This document shows positions 45,389-54,504 of a stretch of 64,000 nucleotides of DNA, piece by piece. The notes below the pieces were generated by a model that worked only from the letters and a program-made list of their open reading frames with translations, had not been told where the DNA came from and searched no databases. A program made the position numbers and the translations under genes. The stretch is from Parvibaculum sp. (lineage in GTDB: Bacteria > Pseudomonadota > Alphaproteobacteria > Parvibaculales > Parvibaculaceae). Each line of letters begins with the position of its first letter. Within the stretch, counting starts at the first letter, position 1. Where the stretch lies: NCBI GenBank assembly GCA_002695905.1, contig NZQM01000151.1:1-64000 (forward strand), given 5' to 3'.

Positions 45389-45834
45389 CCGAGGTTCTTT
45401 TTTATCACCTGCAGCACACACCGCTTGAGCAGGTGCTGCCGTCGCTCTTGGAGCGGAGCTTGGAGCGCGGCTGGAAGGCCGTGGTTCAGGTGGGCAATCC
45501 CGAGCGCCTTAACGCTCTGAATGGGTCCTTATGGACCTACAGCGATGATGCATTCCTGCCGCACGGCACTGAGGAAGACGGACTTTTGGCGAAGCAGCCT
45601 GTGGCGCTGACGGCGGAGAGCGTGAACCCGAACGGGGCAGCTGTTCTGTTTTTGGTTGACGGGGCAGTGCCGGGTGAGATCGAATCTTATGAACGATGTG
45701 TCCTTATGTTTGATGGCCGGGATGATGAGGCTGTGGGCGCAGCGCGCGGCCACTGGAAAATCCTCAGCGAGGGCAATCATGACGTGACCTACTGGCAGCA
45801 AACCGATGCTGGCGGTTGGGAGAAAAAGGCCTGA
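45385..45834 (+). CDS. holC: DNA polymerase III chi subunit
   Basis: Links the clamp-loader complex to single-strand-binding protein at the replication fork. The 149-residue reading begins at a TTG whose bases overlap the pepA stop; the track's longer ORF from 45262 lies inside pepA and is not real. The start [34 protein letters not shown] and the motifs SDDAFLPHG and [10 protein letters not shown] are typical for HolC. No ATG is available near the expected N-terminus, so the TTG is well supported. Confidence 0.93.
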   Translation: MTEVLFYHLQHTPLEQVLPSLLERSLERGWKAVVQVGNPERLNALNGSLWTYSDDAFLPHGTEEDGLLAKQPVALTAESVNPNGAAVLFLVDGAVPGEIESYERCVLMFDGRDDEAVGAARGHWKILSEGNHDVTYWQQTDAGGWEKKA

Positions 45835-45863
45835 GCGGAAGGCACAATGGGTAGGATAAAAAC

Positions 45864-46775
45864 ATGAAAAAGCTTGGCGCGGTCGTTCTGGCCATTTTGG
45901 TTCTCGGTGGTCTTGGATACTATATCGCACTGCTGCAGATGAGTGATGTCGATGAGTCTCTCTACTCAATTGATCTGGACAAGGTTCGCACACTTAGCAC
46001 CAGTATTGAGGGGCCGCTTCCCTCAAAAGTGAATACGGAAGCGCCGGTAGGGATCGAGTTTCCTGGTGCCGCAGTGATCACCGGGTGGAGTTGGGCGCCG
46101 CATCAATTGCCAATCTATGCCTATCAGGTCGTCTATCCAGATGGGCACGTCATGATCGATGCTGCTATGAATAAAGACCAGGCCGCAATTGGGGGAGGCG
46201 CTGCTTTCTTCGATGATGACTCCTATGCTCGGTTGATGAGCGCATTGAGCAATGCAAAGCAGATCGTTTTTACACACGAACATTATGACCATGTGGGGGG
46301 CGCTGTGGCGCATCCAGATGCGATTGCTTTGCTGGATCGGGTCCGTTTGACAGACCTACAACTCGCTTATCCTGAAAAATGGGGCGACGTGCATTTTCCA
46401 GAAGGCGCGCTTGATGATTATGAACCGCTAACCTATGACGGCATGATGGCTTTGGCTCCTGGCATCGTGTTGATCGAAGCCGCGGGCCACACCCCTGGCA
46501 GTCAGATTGTGTATGTTCGCCGCAATGATGGGCAGGAATATTTCTTCATTGGAGATGTTGCGTGGAACTATGCCGGGATCGATCAAGTCCGAACGCGCCC
46601 CAATCTTGTGAGCTACGGCTTCCTTGGTGAAGACCGCGCACGCACCCATGCGCAGGTGGCGGAGCTGAAACAATTGGAAGCAGAAAACCCAGAACTCGCC
46701 ATCATTGTTGGGCACGACGCAGGGCGTACCGCCAGCCAGATCGCTGCGGGCGTTCTCGGGGATCAGTTCGAATAG
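45864..46775 (+). CDS. Membrane-anchored metallo-beta-lactamase-fold hydrolase
   Basis: A 303-residue protein with an N-terminal hydrophobic anchor or signal (LGAVVLAILVLGGLGYYIALLQM) followed by an MBL fold. The metal site HxHxDH reads THEHYDHVGG, with further ligands in AAGHTPGSQIVYV and FFIGDVAWNYAG, and VGHD near the C-terminus. MBL enzymes of this type hydrolyse esters, lactones or thioesters; the substrate cannot be predicted and there is no evidence of beta-lactam resistance. Its last 13 bases overlap the end of the convergent ABC-F gene. Confidence 0.85.
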   Translation: MKKLGAVVLAILVLGGLGYYIALLQMSDVDESLYSIDLDKVRTLSTSIEGPLPSKVNTEAPVGIEFPGAAVITGWSWAPHQLPIYAYQVVYPDGHVMIDAAMNKDQAAIGGGAAFFDDDSYARLMSALSNAKQIVFTHEHYDHVGGAVAHPDAIALLDRVRLTDLQLAYPEKWGDVHFPEGALDDYEPLTYDGMMALAPGIVLIEAAGHTPGSQIVYVRRNDGQEYFFIGDVAWNYAGIDQVRTRPNLVSYGFLGEDRARTHAQVAELKQLEAENPELAIIVGHDAGRTASQIAAGVLGDQFE

Positions 46776-48712
46776 GTCTTCGATTTCGCGTCGTCGCCTT
46801 TGGCAATTGCGTCTTTGGCTTGCTCATAAGCCTCGGAGGCCCGGAGCCAGCGATCCTCTGCCTTGTCGAGGGACTTCTGCGCGGCTCCACGTCCACGCAC
46901 AAGCTCGGCAGCTCTGTCGGGATCCGTTCGGTAGAGCCCACCATTGGCGAGCCGTGCGTCGACCTTCTCGATAAAGGTGCGGGCCTTCTCAATCGCAGCC
47001 GTTGCTTCTTCGATGTCCTTCTTCAAAGGCGCGATGGAGGCGCGGGCTTTGGCGGCATCCTGGCGTTGTTGTTTGCGGGTGGCCTCCGGATCGGGCGCAT
47101 CGGATTCTTCATCGCCTTCAACGTGGGAGAGAGGTCCATTGCGCCGCGCGGGGTCAAGCAACCATTTTTGGTAGTCGGCAAGATCACCGTCCCACCGGGA
47201 GACACTGCCATCAGCGATCAACCACAATCGGTCCGCCGTCATCTCAATCAGATGGCGATCATGACTGATCAGGATCACAGCCCCTTCAAACTCGTTCAGC
47301 GCCATCACCAGCGCTTCACGCGCCTGAATGTCCAAATGGTTCGTTGGTTCATCAAGGATCATGAGGTGCGGCTTGTGGAAGGTTGCCAGAGAAAAGAGCA
47401 GTCGAGCTTTCTCTCCGCCTGACAGATTGCCTGCTTTCGTATCTGCCTTATCTGCGCCGAAACCGGCTGCGCCGGTACGCGCACGCACCTGCGCCTGGGT
47501 GGCGTCGGGCATCAGCTCGCGGAAATGATCGTAGGCGCTCCAATCCGCGTGCAGTTCATCAAGCTGATGCTGAGCGAAGTAGGCAACGCGCAGCTTCTTG
47601 GATTTATAGAAATGGCCAGTCTGGGTCGCGAGTTTGCTGGACAGGAGTTTGGCAAAGGTCGACTTGCCATTGCCATTGGCGCCCAAAAGGGCGATTCGGT
47701 CATCTTGATCAATGCGCAAGTCCATACCGGATAAAACAGGTGCTCCTTCCTCATACCCAACTGAGGCCCTTTCCAGCCGTGCGATGGGAGAGGCGAGCGG
47801 CGTTTCAGCATTGGGAAAATGAAAGGGCAGCATCCGGTCCGCCACAATATCCGGGATCGGCTCAAGCTTGGACAGCGCCTTCAGACGGCTTTGAGCCTGC
47901 CGCGCTTTACTGGCCTTGTAGCGGAAGCGCTCCACGAACTTCTCCATGTGCCGCTTGGCGTCTTCCTGCTTGTTCTTCATCGCCATCTGCAGGGCTTGCT
48001 TCTCACGACGGGTCCGCTCGAACCGGTCATAGCCACCCTGATAATAGGTAAGCTTCATCTGGTCGAGATGGAGGATGCCCTGAACAGAGCGGTTCAGGAG
48101 ATCACGGTCATGGCTCACAATGATGACGGAGTAAGGATAGGTCTTGAGGTAATTTTCAAGCCAGATGGCGCCTTCCAGGTCGAGATAGTTGGTCGGCTCG
48201 TCGAGAAGCAGGAGGTCCGGCTCAGCAAAGAGAACCGCCGCGAGGGCAACGCGCATCCGCCAGCCGCCAGAAAAATCGGAGCAGGGACGTGCTTGGGTTT
48301 CTTCGTCAAAGCCGAGGCCCGCGAGAATAGTCGCGGCCCGTGCGGGGGCCGCATGGGCATTCATATCAGCGAGGCGGGTTTGGATTTCGGCAATCCGGTG
48401 GGGGTCGGTTGCCGTTTCCGCTTCCTCTAGCAGGGAGGAGCGCTCCGTGTTGGCGGCAAGGACCGTGTCGATGAGGCTGGTGGGGCCCGCTGGTGCTTCT
48501 TGAGCAACGCCGCCAATAACAGAGCGTTTTGGGAGCGAGATGCTGCCCGTTTCAGGCTCAAGCTGCTTGGTAATGAGCTTCAGAAGGGTCGATTTCCCGG
48601 ACCCATTCCGGCCCACAAGACCCACCTTGTGGCCAGCCGGGATCGCCGCCGTTGCATGATTGATCAGCAGGCGTCCATCTATCCGGTAGGTAATGTCGTT
48701 AATGTGCAACAT
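46763..48712 (-). CDS. ABC-F family ATPase (long form)
   Basis: A 649-residue soluble twin-ATPase protein of the YheS/Uup-like ABC-F type, expected to act at the ribosome. Walker A motifs are GRNGSGKST and GANGNGKST, signatures are FSGGWRMR and LSGGEKARL, and Walker B motifs end in DEPTNYLD and DEPTNHLD. A basic linker helix (KNKQEDAKRHMEKFVERFRYKASKARQAQSRLKAL) separates the domains, and the C-terminal region forms a charged coiled coil (ATRKQQRQDAAKARASIAPLKKDIEEATAAIEKA). It is a different subgroup from the 531-residue ABC-F at 12-14 kb. Confidence 0.93.
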   Translation of the reverse strand: MLHINDITYRIDGRLLINHATAAIPAGHKVGLVGRNGSGKSTLLKLITKQLEPETGSISLPKRSVIGGVAQEAPAGPTSLIDTVLAANTERSSLLEEAETATDPHRIAEIQTRLADMNAHAAPARAATILAGLGFDEETQARPCSDFSGGWRMRVALAAVLFAEPDLLLLDEPTNYLDLEGAIWLENYLKTYPYSVIIVSHDRDLLNRSVQGILHLDQMKLTYYQGGYDRFERTRREKQALQMAMKNKQEDAKRHMEKFVERFRYKASKARQAQSRLKALSKLEPIPDIVADRMLPFHFPNAETPLASPIARLERASVGYEEGAPVLSGMDLRIDQDDRIALLGANGNGKSTFAKLLSSKLATQTGHFYKSKKLRVAYFAQHQLDELHADWSAYDHFRELMPDATQAQVRARTGAAGFGADKADTKAGNLSGGEKARLLFSLATFHKPHLMILDEPTNHLDIQAREALVMALNEFEGAVILISHDRHLIEMTADRLWLIADGSVSRWDGDLADYQKWLLDPARRNGPLSHVEGDEESDAPDPEATRKQQRQDAAKARASIAPLKKDIEEATAAIEKARTFIEKVDARLANGGLYRTDPDRAAELVRGRGAAQKSLDKAEDRWLRASEAYEQAKDAIAKGDDAKSKTYSN

Positions 48713-48872
48713 GGGGCCAAGGTAACTGGGGCAATGAGGGCAATTGGGCCATTTAGATCTTGTTCGAGCATCGATCTAGCACGCGCCGGTTGCCGATGCC
48801 ACCAAGCCCCGCTATAACCCGCGCAAATTCCAGCCCAATGCGGGCGCAATCCGGTCCTTACCGACATATCAA

Positions 48873-48916
48873 GCGTTTCCAGGATAAGTGGAGGCCGGTT
48901 ATCCGTCCGGAAACGC
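48873..48916. repeat. Hairpin intergenic repeat, copy F
   Basis: Arms GCGTTTCC/GGAAACGC (48873-48880, 48909-48916) enclose GGATAA/TTATCC. It sits between two divergently transcribed genes (ABC-F and ndk), where a transcription terminator would not be expected. This supports a dispersed-repeat origin for the family. Confidence 0.75.
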
Positions 48917-48993
48917 GCAGTGACAATGACCTGAGCAGCTTCGCGATACTATTTGAGGCGTGAACGGCTCTAGGTGAAACTAAGGAATGCCAA

Positions 48994-49416
48994 ATGGCTC
49001 TCGAACGCACTTTCTCTATCATTAAGCCTGATGCGACCCGCCGTAACCTGACAGGCCAGATCATCGCCCGTTTCGAAGAAAACGGACTGCGTGTTGTGGC
49101 ATCCAAGCGCATCCACATGACCAAGGAGCAGGCTGAAGGCTTCTACGGTGTGCACAAAGAGCGCCCCTTCTTTAACGACCTGGTCGCATTCATGACATCC
49201 GGTCCTGTTGTCGTTCAGGTTCTGGAAGGTGAAAACGCCATTGCCAAGAACCGGGAAGTAATGGGCGCAACCAACCCAGCCGATGCGGCGGATGGCACAA
49301 TCCGTAAAGACTTCGCTGAGTCCATCGAAGCAAACTCTGTCCATGGTTCAGACGCGCCAGAAACAGCTGCTGAAGAAATCAAATTCTTCTTCACAGACGC
49401 TGAGCTGGTTGGCTAA
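48994..49416 (+). CDS. ndk: Nucleoside diphosphate kinase
   Basis: Transfers the terminal phosphate between nucleoside triphosphates and diphosphates through a phosphohistidine. The 140-residue protein is canonical, with [15 protein letters not shown] and the active His117 in [17 protein letters not shown] lies upstream of the ATG. It is a single gene flanked by copies E and F of the hairpin repeat. Confidence 0.98.
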   Translation: MALERTFSIIKPDATRRNLTGQIIARFEENGLRVVASKRIHMTKEQAEGFYGVHKERPFFNDLVAFMTSGPVVVQVLEGENAIAKNREVMGATNPADAADGTIRKDFAESIEANSVHGSDAPETAAEEIKFFFTDAELVG

Positions 49417-49418
49417 GA

Positions 49419-49526
49419 GCATTTCCAACAAAAGTTGCAGACTTTTGTGGTTCGGAAATGCGATGAGAAAATTCGGCTAAAGCTCGGTTTCGCAATCGAT
49501 TGAAACCGGGCTCCAATAATTCTCAT
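49419..49526. repeat. Two-hairpin intergenic repeat, copy E
   Basis: First hairpin: GCATTTCC/GGAAATGC (49419-49426, 49454-49461) around the perfect ACAAAAGT/ACTTTTGT stem. Second hairpin: ATGAGAA/TTCTCAT (49463-49469, 49520-49526) around GCTCGGTTTC/GAAACCGGGC with one mismatch. It begins right after the ndk stop and is the most complete copy of the composite repeat in the window. Confidence 0.82.
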
Positions 49527-49555
49527 GAGACTCAGAAGCGGGCCTGCTAGGTCCG

Positions 49556-49571
49556 GCGCTCAGCTGAGCGC
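49556..49571. repeat. 16-base perfect palindrome at the purN stop codon
   Basis: GCGCTCAGCTGAGCGC is self-complementary and includes the last sense codons and the TGA of purN. It has no T-tract and no loop, so it cannot form a normal terminator hairpin at its centre. Wider CGGGCC/GGCCCG arms surround it. Confidence 0.6.
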
Positions 49572-50207
49572 TGGAACGTAGAGTGGGCCCGTTTTTGATT
49601 CTGACATGCCTTGAATGGTCACACGCTCGCCTTGAACGCGGGCTTTGCCTTCCGCGACAAGACGAACCGCCATCGGGTAAATTTGATGTTCAGCTTCCAG
49701 CACGCGCGCCGTCAGCGTTTCGACAGTGTCATCGGGGTCTACAGGGACCGCAACCTGCGCCACAATCGGCCCTTCATCCATTTCATCGCGCACAAAATGG
49801 ACGGTGGCTCCGGTCAAACGCACACCTGATTCCATAACCCGATCATGGACATGCAGGCCCTTGAAGGCGGGCAGCAGTGACGGGTGGATGTTCAGCTGCC
49901 GATTGTGCCAGTTTTTGACGAAGCCACTGGTGAGAATGCGCATAAAGCCGGCATTGCAGACCAGCTCTACACCCGCTTCTTTCAGTGTGGAATCAAGGGC
50001 TGCATCAAATGTGTCGCGATCCTCAAACTCTTTGTGATTGATCACCTGCACCGGAATACCAGCCGCCTCCGCGATGGCAATGCCTTCGGCATTCGGATTA
50101 TTCGAAATCGCGATGGCGATCTCTGCCGGATATTGCTCTTGCTTGCAGGCGTTGATCAGTGCACCGAGATTTGTACCGCGACCAGAAAAGAGAATGCCAA
50201 GCTTCAT
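49560..50207 (-). CDS. purN: Phosphoribosylglycinamide formyltransferase
   Basis: Transfers formyl from 10-formyl-tetrahydrofolate to GAR, the third step of purine synthesis. The 215-residue protein has [18 protein letters not shown] and the catalytic Asn-His-Asp set in [29 protein letters not shown]. It overlaps purM by 4 bases (ATGA), so the enzyme pair is co-translated. Confidence 0.96.
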   Translation of the reverse strand: MKLGILFSGRGTNLGALINACKQEQYPAEIAIAISNNPNAEGIAIAEAAGIPVQVINHKEFEDRDTFDAALDSTLKEAGVELVCNAGFMRILTSGFVKNWHNRQLNIHPSLLPAFKGLHVHDRVMESGVRLTGATVHFVRDEMDEGPIVAQVAVPVDPDDTVETLTARVLEAEHQIYPMAVRLVAEGKARVQGERVTIQGMSESKTGPLYVPALS

Positions 50208-51298
50208 GTAGCCGATCCCAGCTGGCCATTGATCATAACTTCACCGGTTTCACCCGCACGCAATGTGCCGATCCGAGCGACGCTTTCGCCTTCTGCTTCA
50301 AGCGCTGCCGTGACGGCGTCTGTACTCGCTGCATCCACAACAACCACCATGCCGATGCCGCAGTTAAAGGTCCGGCCCATCTCCGCATTGTCGATGCCGC
50401 CAAGCTCAGCGAGCCATTTGAATATGGGCGGTTGTGACCAGCTGGCGCCATCAATGTCAGCCGCAATATTGTCAGGCAGCACGCGGGGAACATTTTCCGT
50501 AAACCCACCACCGGTGATGTGAACCAGCGCCTTGATCCCGTCCGTCGCCTTCATGGCGGCGAGCAACTGTTTGACGTAGATGCGCGTCGGCGTGAGAAGA
50601 ACGTCGCCGACCGTTTCACCAGCACCACTCTGGGCCGATGGGGGAAAGGGCGCATTAAATCCGATTTTGTGATCGCTCAACAGACGCCGCACGAGAGAGA
50701 AGCCATTGGAATGCACACCACTTGAGGCAAGTCCCAGAAGCACATCGCCAGGCCCAACATCAGACCGGGGCAATACAGCGTCGCGTTCCACAGCGCCGAC
50801 GGAGAAACCAGCAAGGTCATAATCGCCTGCAGCATACATGCCCGGCATCTCAGCTGTTTCGCCACCGATGAGGGCAGCACCTGCCATCTCGCAGCCTTTG
50901 GCAATCCCGGCAATGACGGCTTCTGCCTCATCAAGCTCCAATTTGCCGGTCGCGAAATAGTCGAGAAAAAATAGGGGTTCAGCACCTTGAACAATGAGGT
51001 CATTCACGCACATGGCCACCAGGTCAATGCCCACTGTGTCATGTTTGCCCGTTTCGATGGCAATCTTAAGCTTTGTGCCCACCCCATCATTTGCGGCAAC
51101 CAGAAGCGGGTCCTTGAAACCCGCCGCTTTGGGGTCAAAGAACCCGCCAAAGCCACCAAGGCTCGCATCTGCACCTGCGCGAGCTGTGGCCCGCGCCAGA
51201 GGGGCAATGGCCTTGACCAAGGCATTGCCTGCATCAATATCGACCCCAGCGTCGCGGTAGGTATAGCGATTGGGGCGGTCGTCGGAAGAATCGGTCAT
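50204..51298 (-). CDS. purM: Phosphoribosylformylglycinamidine cyclo-ligase
   Basis: Closes the imidazole ring to give AIR in purine synthesis, using ATP. The start at 51298 ([25 protein letters not shown]) gives the normal family N-terminus and about 364 residues; the longer track start adds an unconserved stretch. [34 protein letters not shown] and [14 protein letters not shown] are all family motifs. It heads the purM-purN pair and is divergent from the DUF2066 gene. Confidence 0.95.
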   Translation of the reverse strand: MTDSSDDRPNRYTYRDAGVDIDAGNALVKAIAPLARATARAGADASLGGFGGFFDPKAAGFKDPLLVAANDGVGTKLKIAIETGKHDTVGIDLVAMCVNDLIVQGAEPLFFLDYFATGKLELDEAEAVIAGIAKGCEMAGAALIGGETAEMPGMYAAGDYDLAGFSVGAVERDAVLPRSDVGPGDVLLGLASSGVHSNGFSLVRRLLSDHKIGFNAPFPPSAQSGAGETVGDVLLTPTRIYVKQLLAAMKATDGIKALVHITGGGFTENVPRVLPDNIAADIDGASWSQPPIFKWLAELGGIDNAEMGRTFNCGIGMVVVVDAASTDAVTAALEAEGESVARIGTLRAGETGEVMINGQLGSAT

Positions 51299-51524
51299 AG
51301 GGTGGGAAGGCCTTGCGTCAGGTTCGAAGGAATCGACGAGGAACACCCTCGAAGTTCGCGCTCAAAACACCGTAAAACGCTCTGTGATGCAAGGCGAACT
51401 TGACGACAAATTGCCCCATTTTAGCCCTCGTACCGCTTCATGGTCGGCGCTCAATGTTGTAGTTTGCGCAGAACCAGAGCATCGCTGGGCGCAAATTGCT
51501 CCAAATTGGGGAAATAGAGTGAGT

Positions 51525-52625
51525 ATGAGACCGCAAATCAGAAAAATCAGCACTGTGGCAAACCTCAGTGCATTGGCAGGTTTGGTCCTGCTGTTTGGCA
51601 CGCTGGGCAAGCCAGCTGTTGCTGCGGATGTCTTCACTGTCACAGGCGTCTTCATTGATGCAACGGCGGAAACCGCCACACAGGCCAGAAATGCCGCGGT
51701 GGCCGACGGACAGCGCCGCGCTCTGGAAGTCCTGTTGAAGCGCCTCGCCCTCCAGGAAGACTGGTCGCTTCTTCCCACAGTGGACACCAATTTGGCAGAA
51801 GGGATGGTTCGGTCCTTTCAGGTGGCAAATGAGAAGCGATCCGCCACCAGGTATCTAGCCAGTCTGAGTGTGAAGTTTCAGCCCTCGGCTGTTCGAAACC
51901 TGTTCACAGCTAGGTCAATACCCTTTTCCGAGAGCCGCGAAAGAACGGCGGTGATTGTGCCGGTTCTGACCGATGCAACCGGAGATCGTCTCTGGGATGA
52001 AGGGAACGCCTGGACAGCTGCTTGGGCGGGCACTGATCTTGACAATATCCTGACACCGATGGTTGTACCGCTCGGCGATATTGGCGACATGACAACCCTT
52101 ACAGTTGAACAGGCGCTAGGCGGCGACAGGCCAGCCCTGTCGAACTTGGCAAGCCGCTATGGTGCAGATCGGATCATGATCGCTCATGCGCAGACAGGTG
52201 ATACACCGTCGGCGCTGTCTGTCCGCATTGTCACCTACCCAGCCGGGGAAGGTGCGCCTAAGTCTTGGATTGGGAGAGAGACAGGCGCACCGTCTCTTCA
52301 AACGGCGGCATTGCGATTGGCTGGACGATTTGTAGATGCCACCCAGGCTGACTGGAAGAGAGAAAGCACGGTTCGGTTCGCAGAACGTGCGGTGCTCTCT
52401 GCGTCCGTTGCCTATGAATCAATTGGAGAGTGGCAGGCGATCAGAAACCGCCTGGCTCAGATTCCCCTCATCCAGAAAACCACCATCGTTGCGATTTCCA
52501 CAGAAGGCGCGCAGGTGGAGCTGGACTATGTCGGCACCATCGACACTCTGGAACTGAACCTGGCTCAGAAGAGCCTAACCCTGAACAATCTTGAAGGTTA
52601 TTGGTATCTTGCAGCTATACGTTAA
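51525..52625 (+). CDS. DUF2066 domain protein, exported
   Basis: A protein of about 366 residues with a signal peptide (ISTVANLSALAGLVLLFGTLGKPAVAAD) followed by the DUF2066 pattern FTVTGVFIDATAETATQARNAAVADGQRRALEVLLKRL. Function unknown. The ATG at 51525 is taken as start, though the in-frame GTG at 51519 is almost as likely given GGGGAA upstream; the track start at 51270 runs antisense into purM and is not credible. In Alphaproteobacteria DUF2066 genes commonly stand between purM and a PerM-like gene, as here. The next gene follows after 36 bases. Confidence 0.85.
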   Translation: MRPQIRKISTVANLSALAGLVLLFGTLGKPAVAADVFTVTGVFIDATAETATQARNAAVADGQRRALEVLLKRLALQEDWSLLPTVDTNLAEGMVRSFQVANEKRSATRYLASLSVKFQPSAVRNLFTARSIPFSESRERTAVIVPVLTDATGDRLWDEGNAWTAAWAGTDLDNILTPMVVPLGDIGDMTTLTVEQALGGDRPALSNLASRYGADRIMIAHAQTGDTPSALSVRIVTYPAGEGAPKSWIGRETGAPSLQTAALRLAGRFVDATQADWKRESTVRFAERAVLSASVAYESIGEWQAIRNRLAQIPLIQKTTIVAISTEGAQVELDYVGTIDTLELNLAQKSLTLNNLEGYWYLAAIR

Positions 52626-52661
52626 AGCCAAGCATCCCACCGAGAACCAAGGACAAGACAG

Positions 52662-53735
52662 ATGACCATTCACCGTCAGGCACTGATCTGGGTCGCCGGG
52701 ATTTTTGTGGTCATTGTGCTTATCTGGTTGCTGAGCGGCGTCTTGCTGCCCTTTGTTGCAGGGCTGGCTGCCGCCTACCTGCTCGACCCTGCAGCTGACA
52801 AGCTCGAAGAATGGGGCTTGTCTCGCCTAGCGGCCACCTCGGTCATCACAGCACTTTTCATCCTGCTGTTCTTTGCCTCTCTGATTGTCCTCATGCCTGT
52901 GGCCTATGAGCAGATGTTAGCGCTGCTTGAAGCAGCACCGCGCCTGGCAGAGCGTGCCAAGACACTGGTCATGAGCTTAAGCGAGGGCAGGCTGGCCCAA
53001 TTGCTCGCAGGTGAGGGGCAGGATACCCATGCAGCCATCAGCAGAGGAGCCAGCAGGGTGTTGGACATGCTGATGGGATCGCTTGCGGGCCTGTGGCAAC
53101 AGGGCATGGCGATCGTAGGCCTGGTGTCTCTCTTGTTTGTCACCCCCATTGTCGCGTTCTACATGCTGCTTGACTGGGACAATATGGTGGAACGCGTTGA
53201 TGGCCTCTTGCCGCGGGACCATGTGGCTACGGTCCGGGCGATAGCGCGGGAAATAGATGAAGTTCTGGCAGGCTTTGTGCGCGGGCAGGGCGCTGTCTGT
53301 CTACTGCTCGGCAGCTTTTATGCCATCGGCCTGACGGTTCTGGGGCTGGAGTTTGGGTTTATCGTGGGCGCAATCGCCGGGATCATCAGCTTCATCCCCT
53401 ATGTCGGCACCATTGTCGGTTTCGTGCTGGCCATGATCATCGCAGTGGTACAGTTCTGGCCTGACTATGGATGGATCATTGCCATTGCGGGTGTCTTTGG
53501 TGTGGGGCAGTTCATCGAAGGAAATTTTCTGACGCCCAAACTGGTCGGTGATCGGGTCCGACTGCATCCGCTTTGGGTCATGTTGGCCCTGTTTGCTTTC
53601 GGCTACCTTTTTGGCTTTGTGGGAATGTTGCTCGCTGTGCCCGTTGCCGCCGCCATCGGGGTGCTGGTCCGCTTTGCCGCCGCCAAGTACTTGGTGAGCT
53701 CTCTCTATCAAGGGAATGGCGGAGACAGTTCGTGA
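52662..53735 (+). CDS. AI-2E/PerM family transporter
   Basis: A 357-residue inner-membrane protein of the PerM family, with about seven to eight helices. The N-terminal pattern IWLLSGVLLPFVAGLAAAYLLDPAADKLEEWGLSR and the C-terminal FIVGAIAGIISFIPYVGTIVG, EGNFLTPKLVGDRVRLHPLWVMLALFAFGYLFGFVGMLLAVPVAA are family hallmarks. Members are linked to export of autoinducer-2 or to ion exchange, but the substrate here is unknown. Its stop overlaps the GTG start of hdaA (GTGA). Confidence 0.9.
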   Translation: MTIHRQALIWVAGIFVVIVLIWLLSGVLLPFVAGLAAAYLLDPAADKLEEWGLSRLAATSVITALFILLFFASLIVLMPVAYEQMLALLEAAPRLAERAKTLVMSLSEGRLAQLLAGEGQDTHAAISRGASRVLDMLMGSLAGLWQQGMAIVGLVSLLFVTPIVAFYMLLDWDNMVERVDGLLPRDHVATVRAIAREIDEVLAGFVRGQGAVCLLLGSFYAIGLTVLGLEFGFIVGAIAGIISFIPYVGTIVGFVLAMIIAVVQFWPDYGWIIAIAGVFGVGQFIEGNFLTPKLVGDRVRLHPLWVMLALFAFGYLFGFVGMLLAVPVAAAIGVLVRFAAAKYLVSSLYQGNGGDSS

Positions 53736-54412
53736 CGTCATCGCAAATCCCTATGGATCTGCCTCATCGTGTTGCCTTTGAGCGGGAAGATTTTCTGGTT
53801 GCAGAGGCGAATAGAGCGGCAGTCGCGCTGATCGATCAATGGCCTGACTGGCCGACACCTGCTGCCATGCTGGTTGGTCCTGCTGGGGCCGGGAAAAGCC
53901 ATCTGGGAGCAGTATGGAAGTCTGCAAGCAAAGCTGCCTCACTTACCGCGGCTGAACTTGAAGAGGCCCGTGTGCCGACTCTCTGCGCCGCTAAGGCTGT
54001 GTTGTTGGAAGATGTAGATCAACTAAAGTCCGAGCGCGAGACGGCGCTCTTCCACCTCATGAATCTTGCCAAAGAAGAGGGGGCTTATCTTTTGATGACC
54101 TCCAGGGAAAGCCCCGCCAATCTGGCGATTAAGCTACCCGACCTTGCCTCACGCTTGAGGGCAGTGGTGACGGCGGAACTTGGATCTCCCGACGATGAGC
54201 TCCTTCGGGCTGTCCTCGAAAAGCTCTTCCAGGACCGGCAATTGCGAGCGCCAGAACAGGCATTGAGCTATTTGGCGACCCATATGGATCGGTCAATCGA
54301 GACGGCGCGAAAGGTAGTGGCGGCTGTCGATAAGGCGGCTCTGGCGGGAAAACGGCGAATTACAGTACCTTTGGTCGTTGAAGTGCTCAAGGAAGCCACG
54401 CCATCGTCATGA
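53732..54412 (+). CDS. hdaA: DnaA-related regulator of replication initiation (HdaA-like)
   Basis: Short DnaA-like AAA+ protein expected to stimulate ATP hydrolysis by DnaA at the sliding clamp and so prevent re-initiation. The GTG start overlaps the PerM stop and gives 226 residues. The N-terminus QIPMDLPHR has the form of a beta-clamp-binding motif (compare QLPLDLP). Walker A is GPAGAGKS (about 49-56), Walker B is AVLLEDVDQL and a sensor region follows. The DnaA DNA-binding domain is absent, as in Hda. The ORF track's upstream extension lies inside PerM and should be ignored. Confidence 0.9.
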   Translation: MTSSQIPMDLPHRVAFEREDFLVAEANRAAVALIDQWPDWPTPAAMLVGPAGAGKSHLGAVWKSASKAASLTAAELEEARVPTLCAAKAVLLEDVDQLKSERETALFHLMNLAKEEGAYLLMTSRESPANLAIKLPDLASRLRAVVTAELGSPDDELLRAVLEKLFQDRQLRAPEQALSYLATHMDRSIETARKVVAAVDKAALAGKRRITVPLVVEVLKEATPSS

Positions 54413-54504
54413 CTCGGTCACAAATTTGAGTTAGTTTTCAAGGGAGTAAGACCACCTATTGGCCCTTTGAATGAAGTCGGCCCAGCAGCCCGTGAGAAAC
54501 CAGT

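Noticed and set aside
51270-51524. Longer start for the DUF2066 gene
   Set aside because: It begins antisense inside purM and would bury the signal peptide behind about 85 residues.
53573-53731. N-terminal extension of the hdaA reading frame
   Set aside because: It is a shadow of the PerM C-terminal coding region; the Cys/Arg-rich translation is not protein-like.
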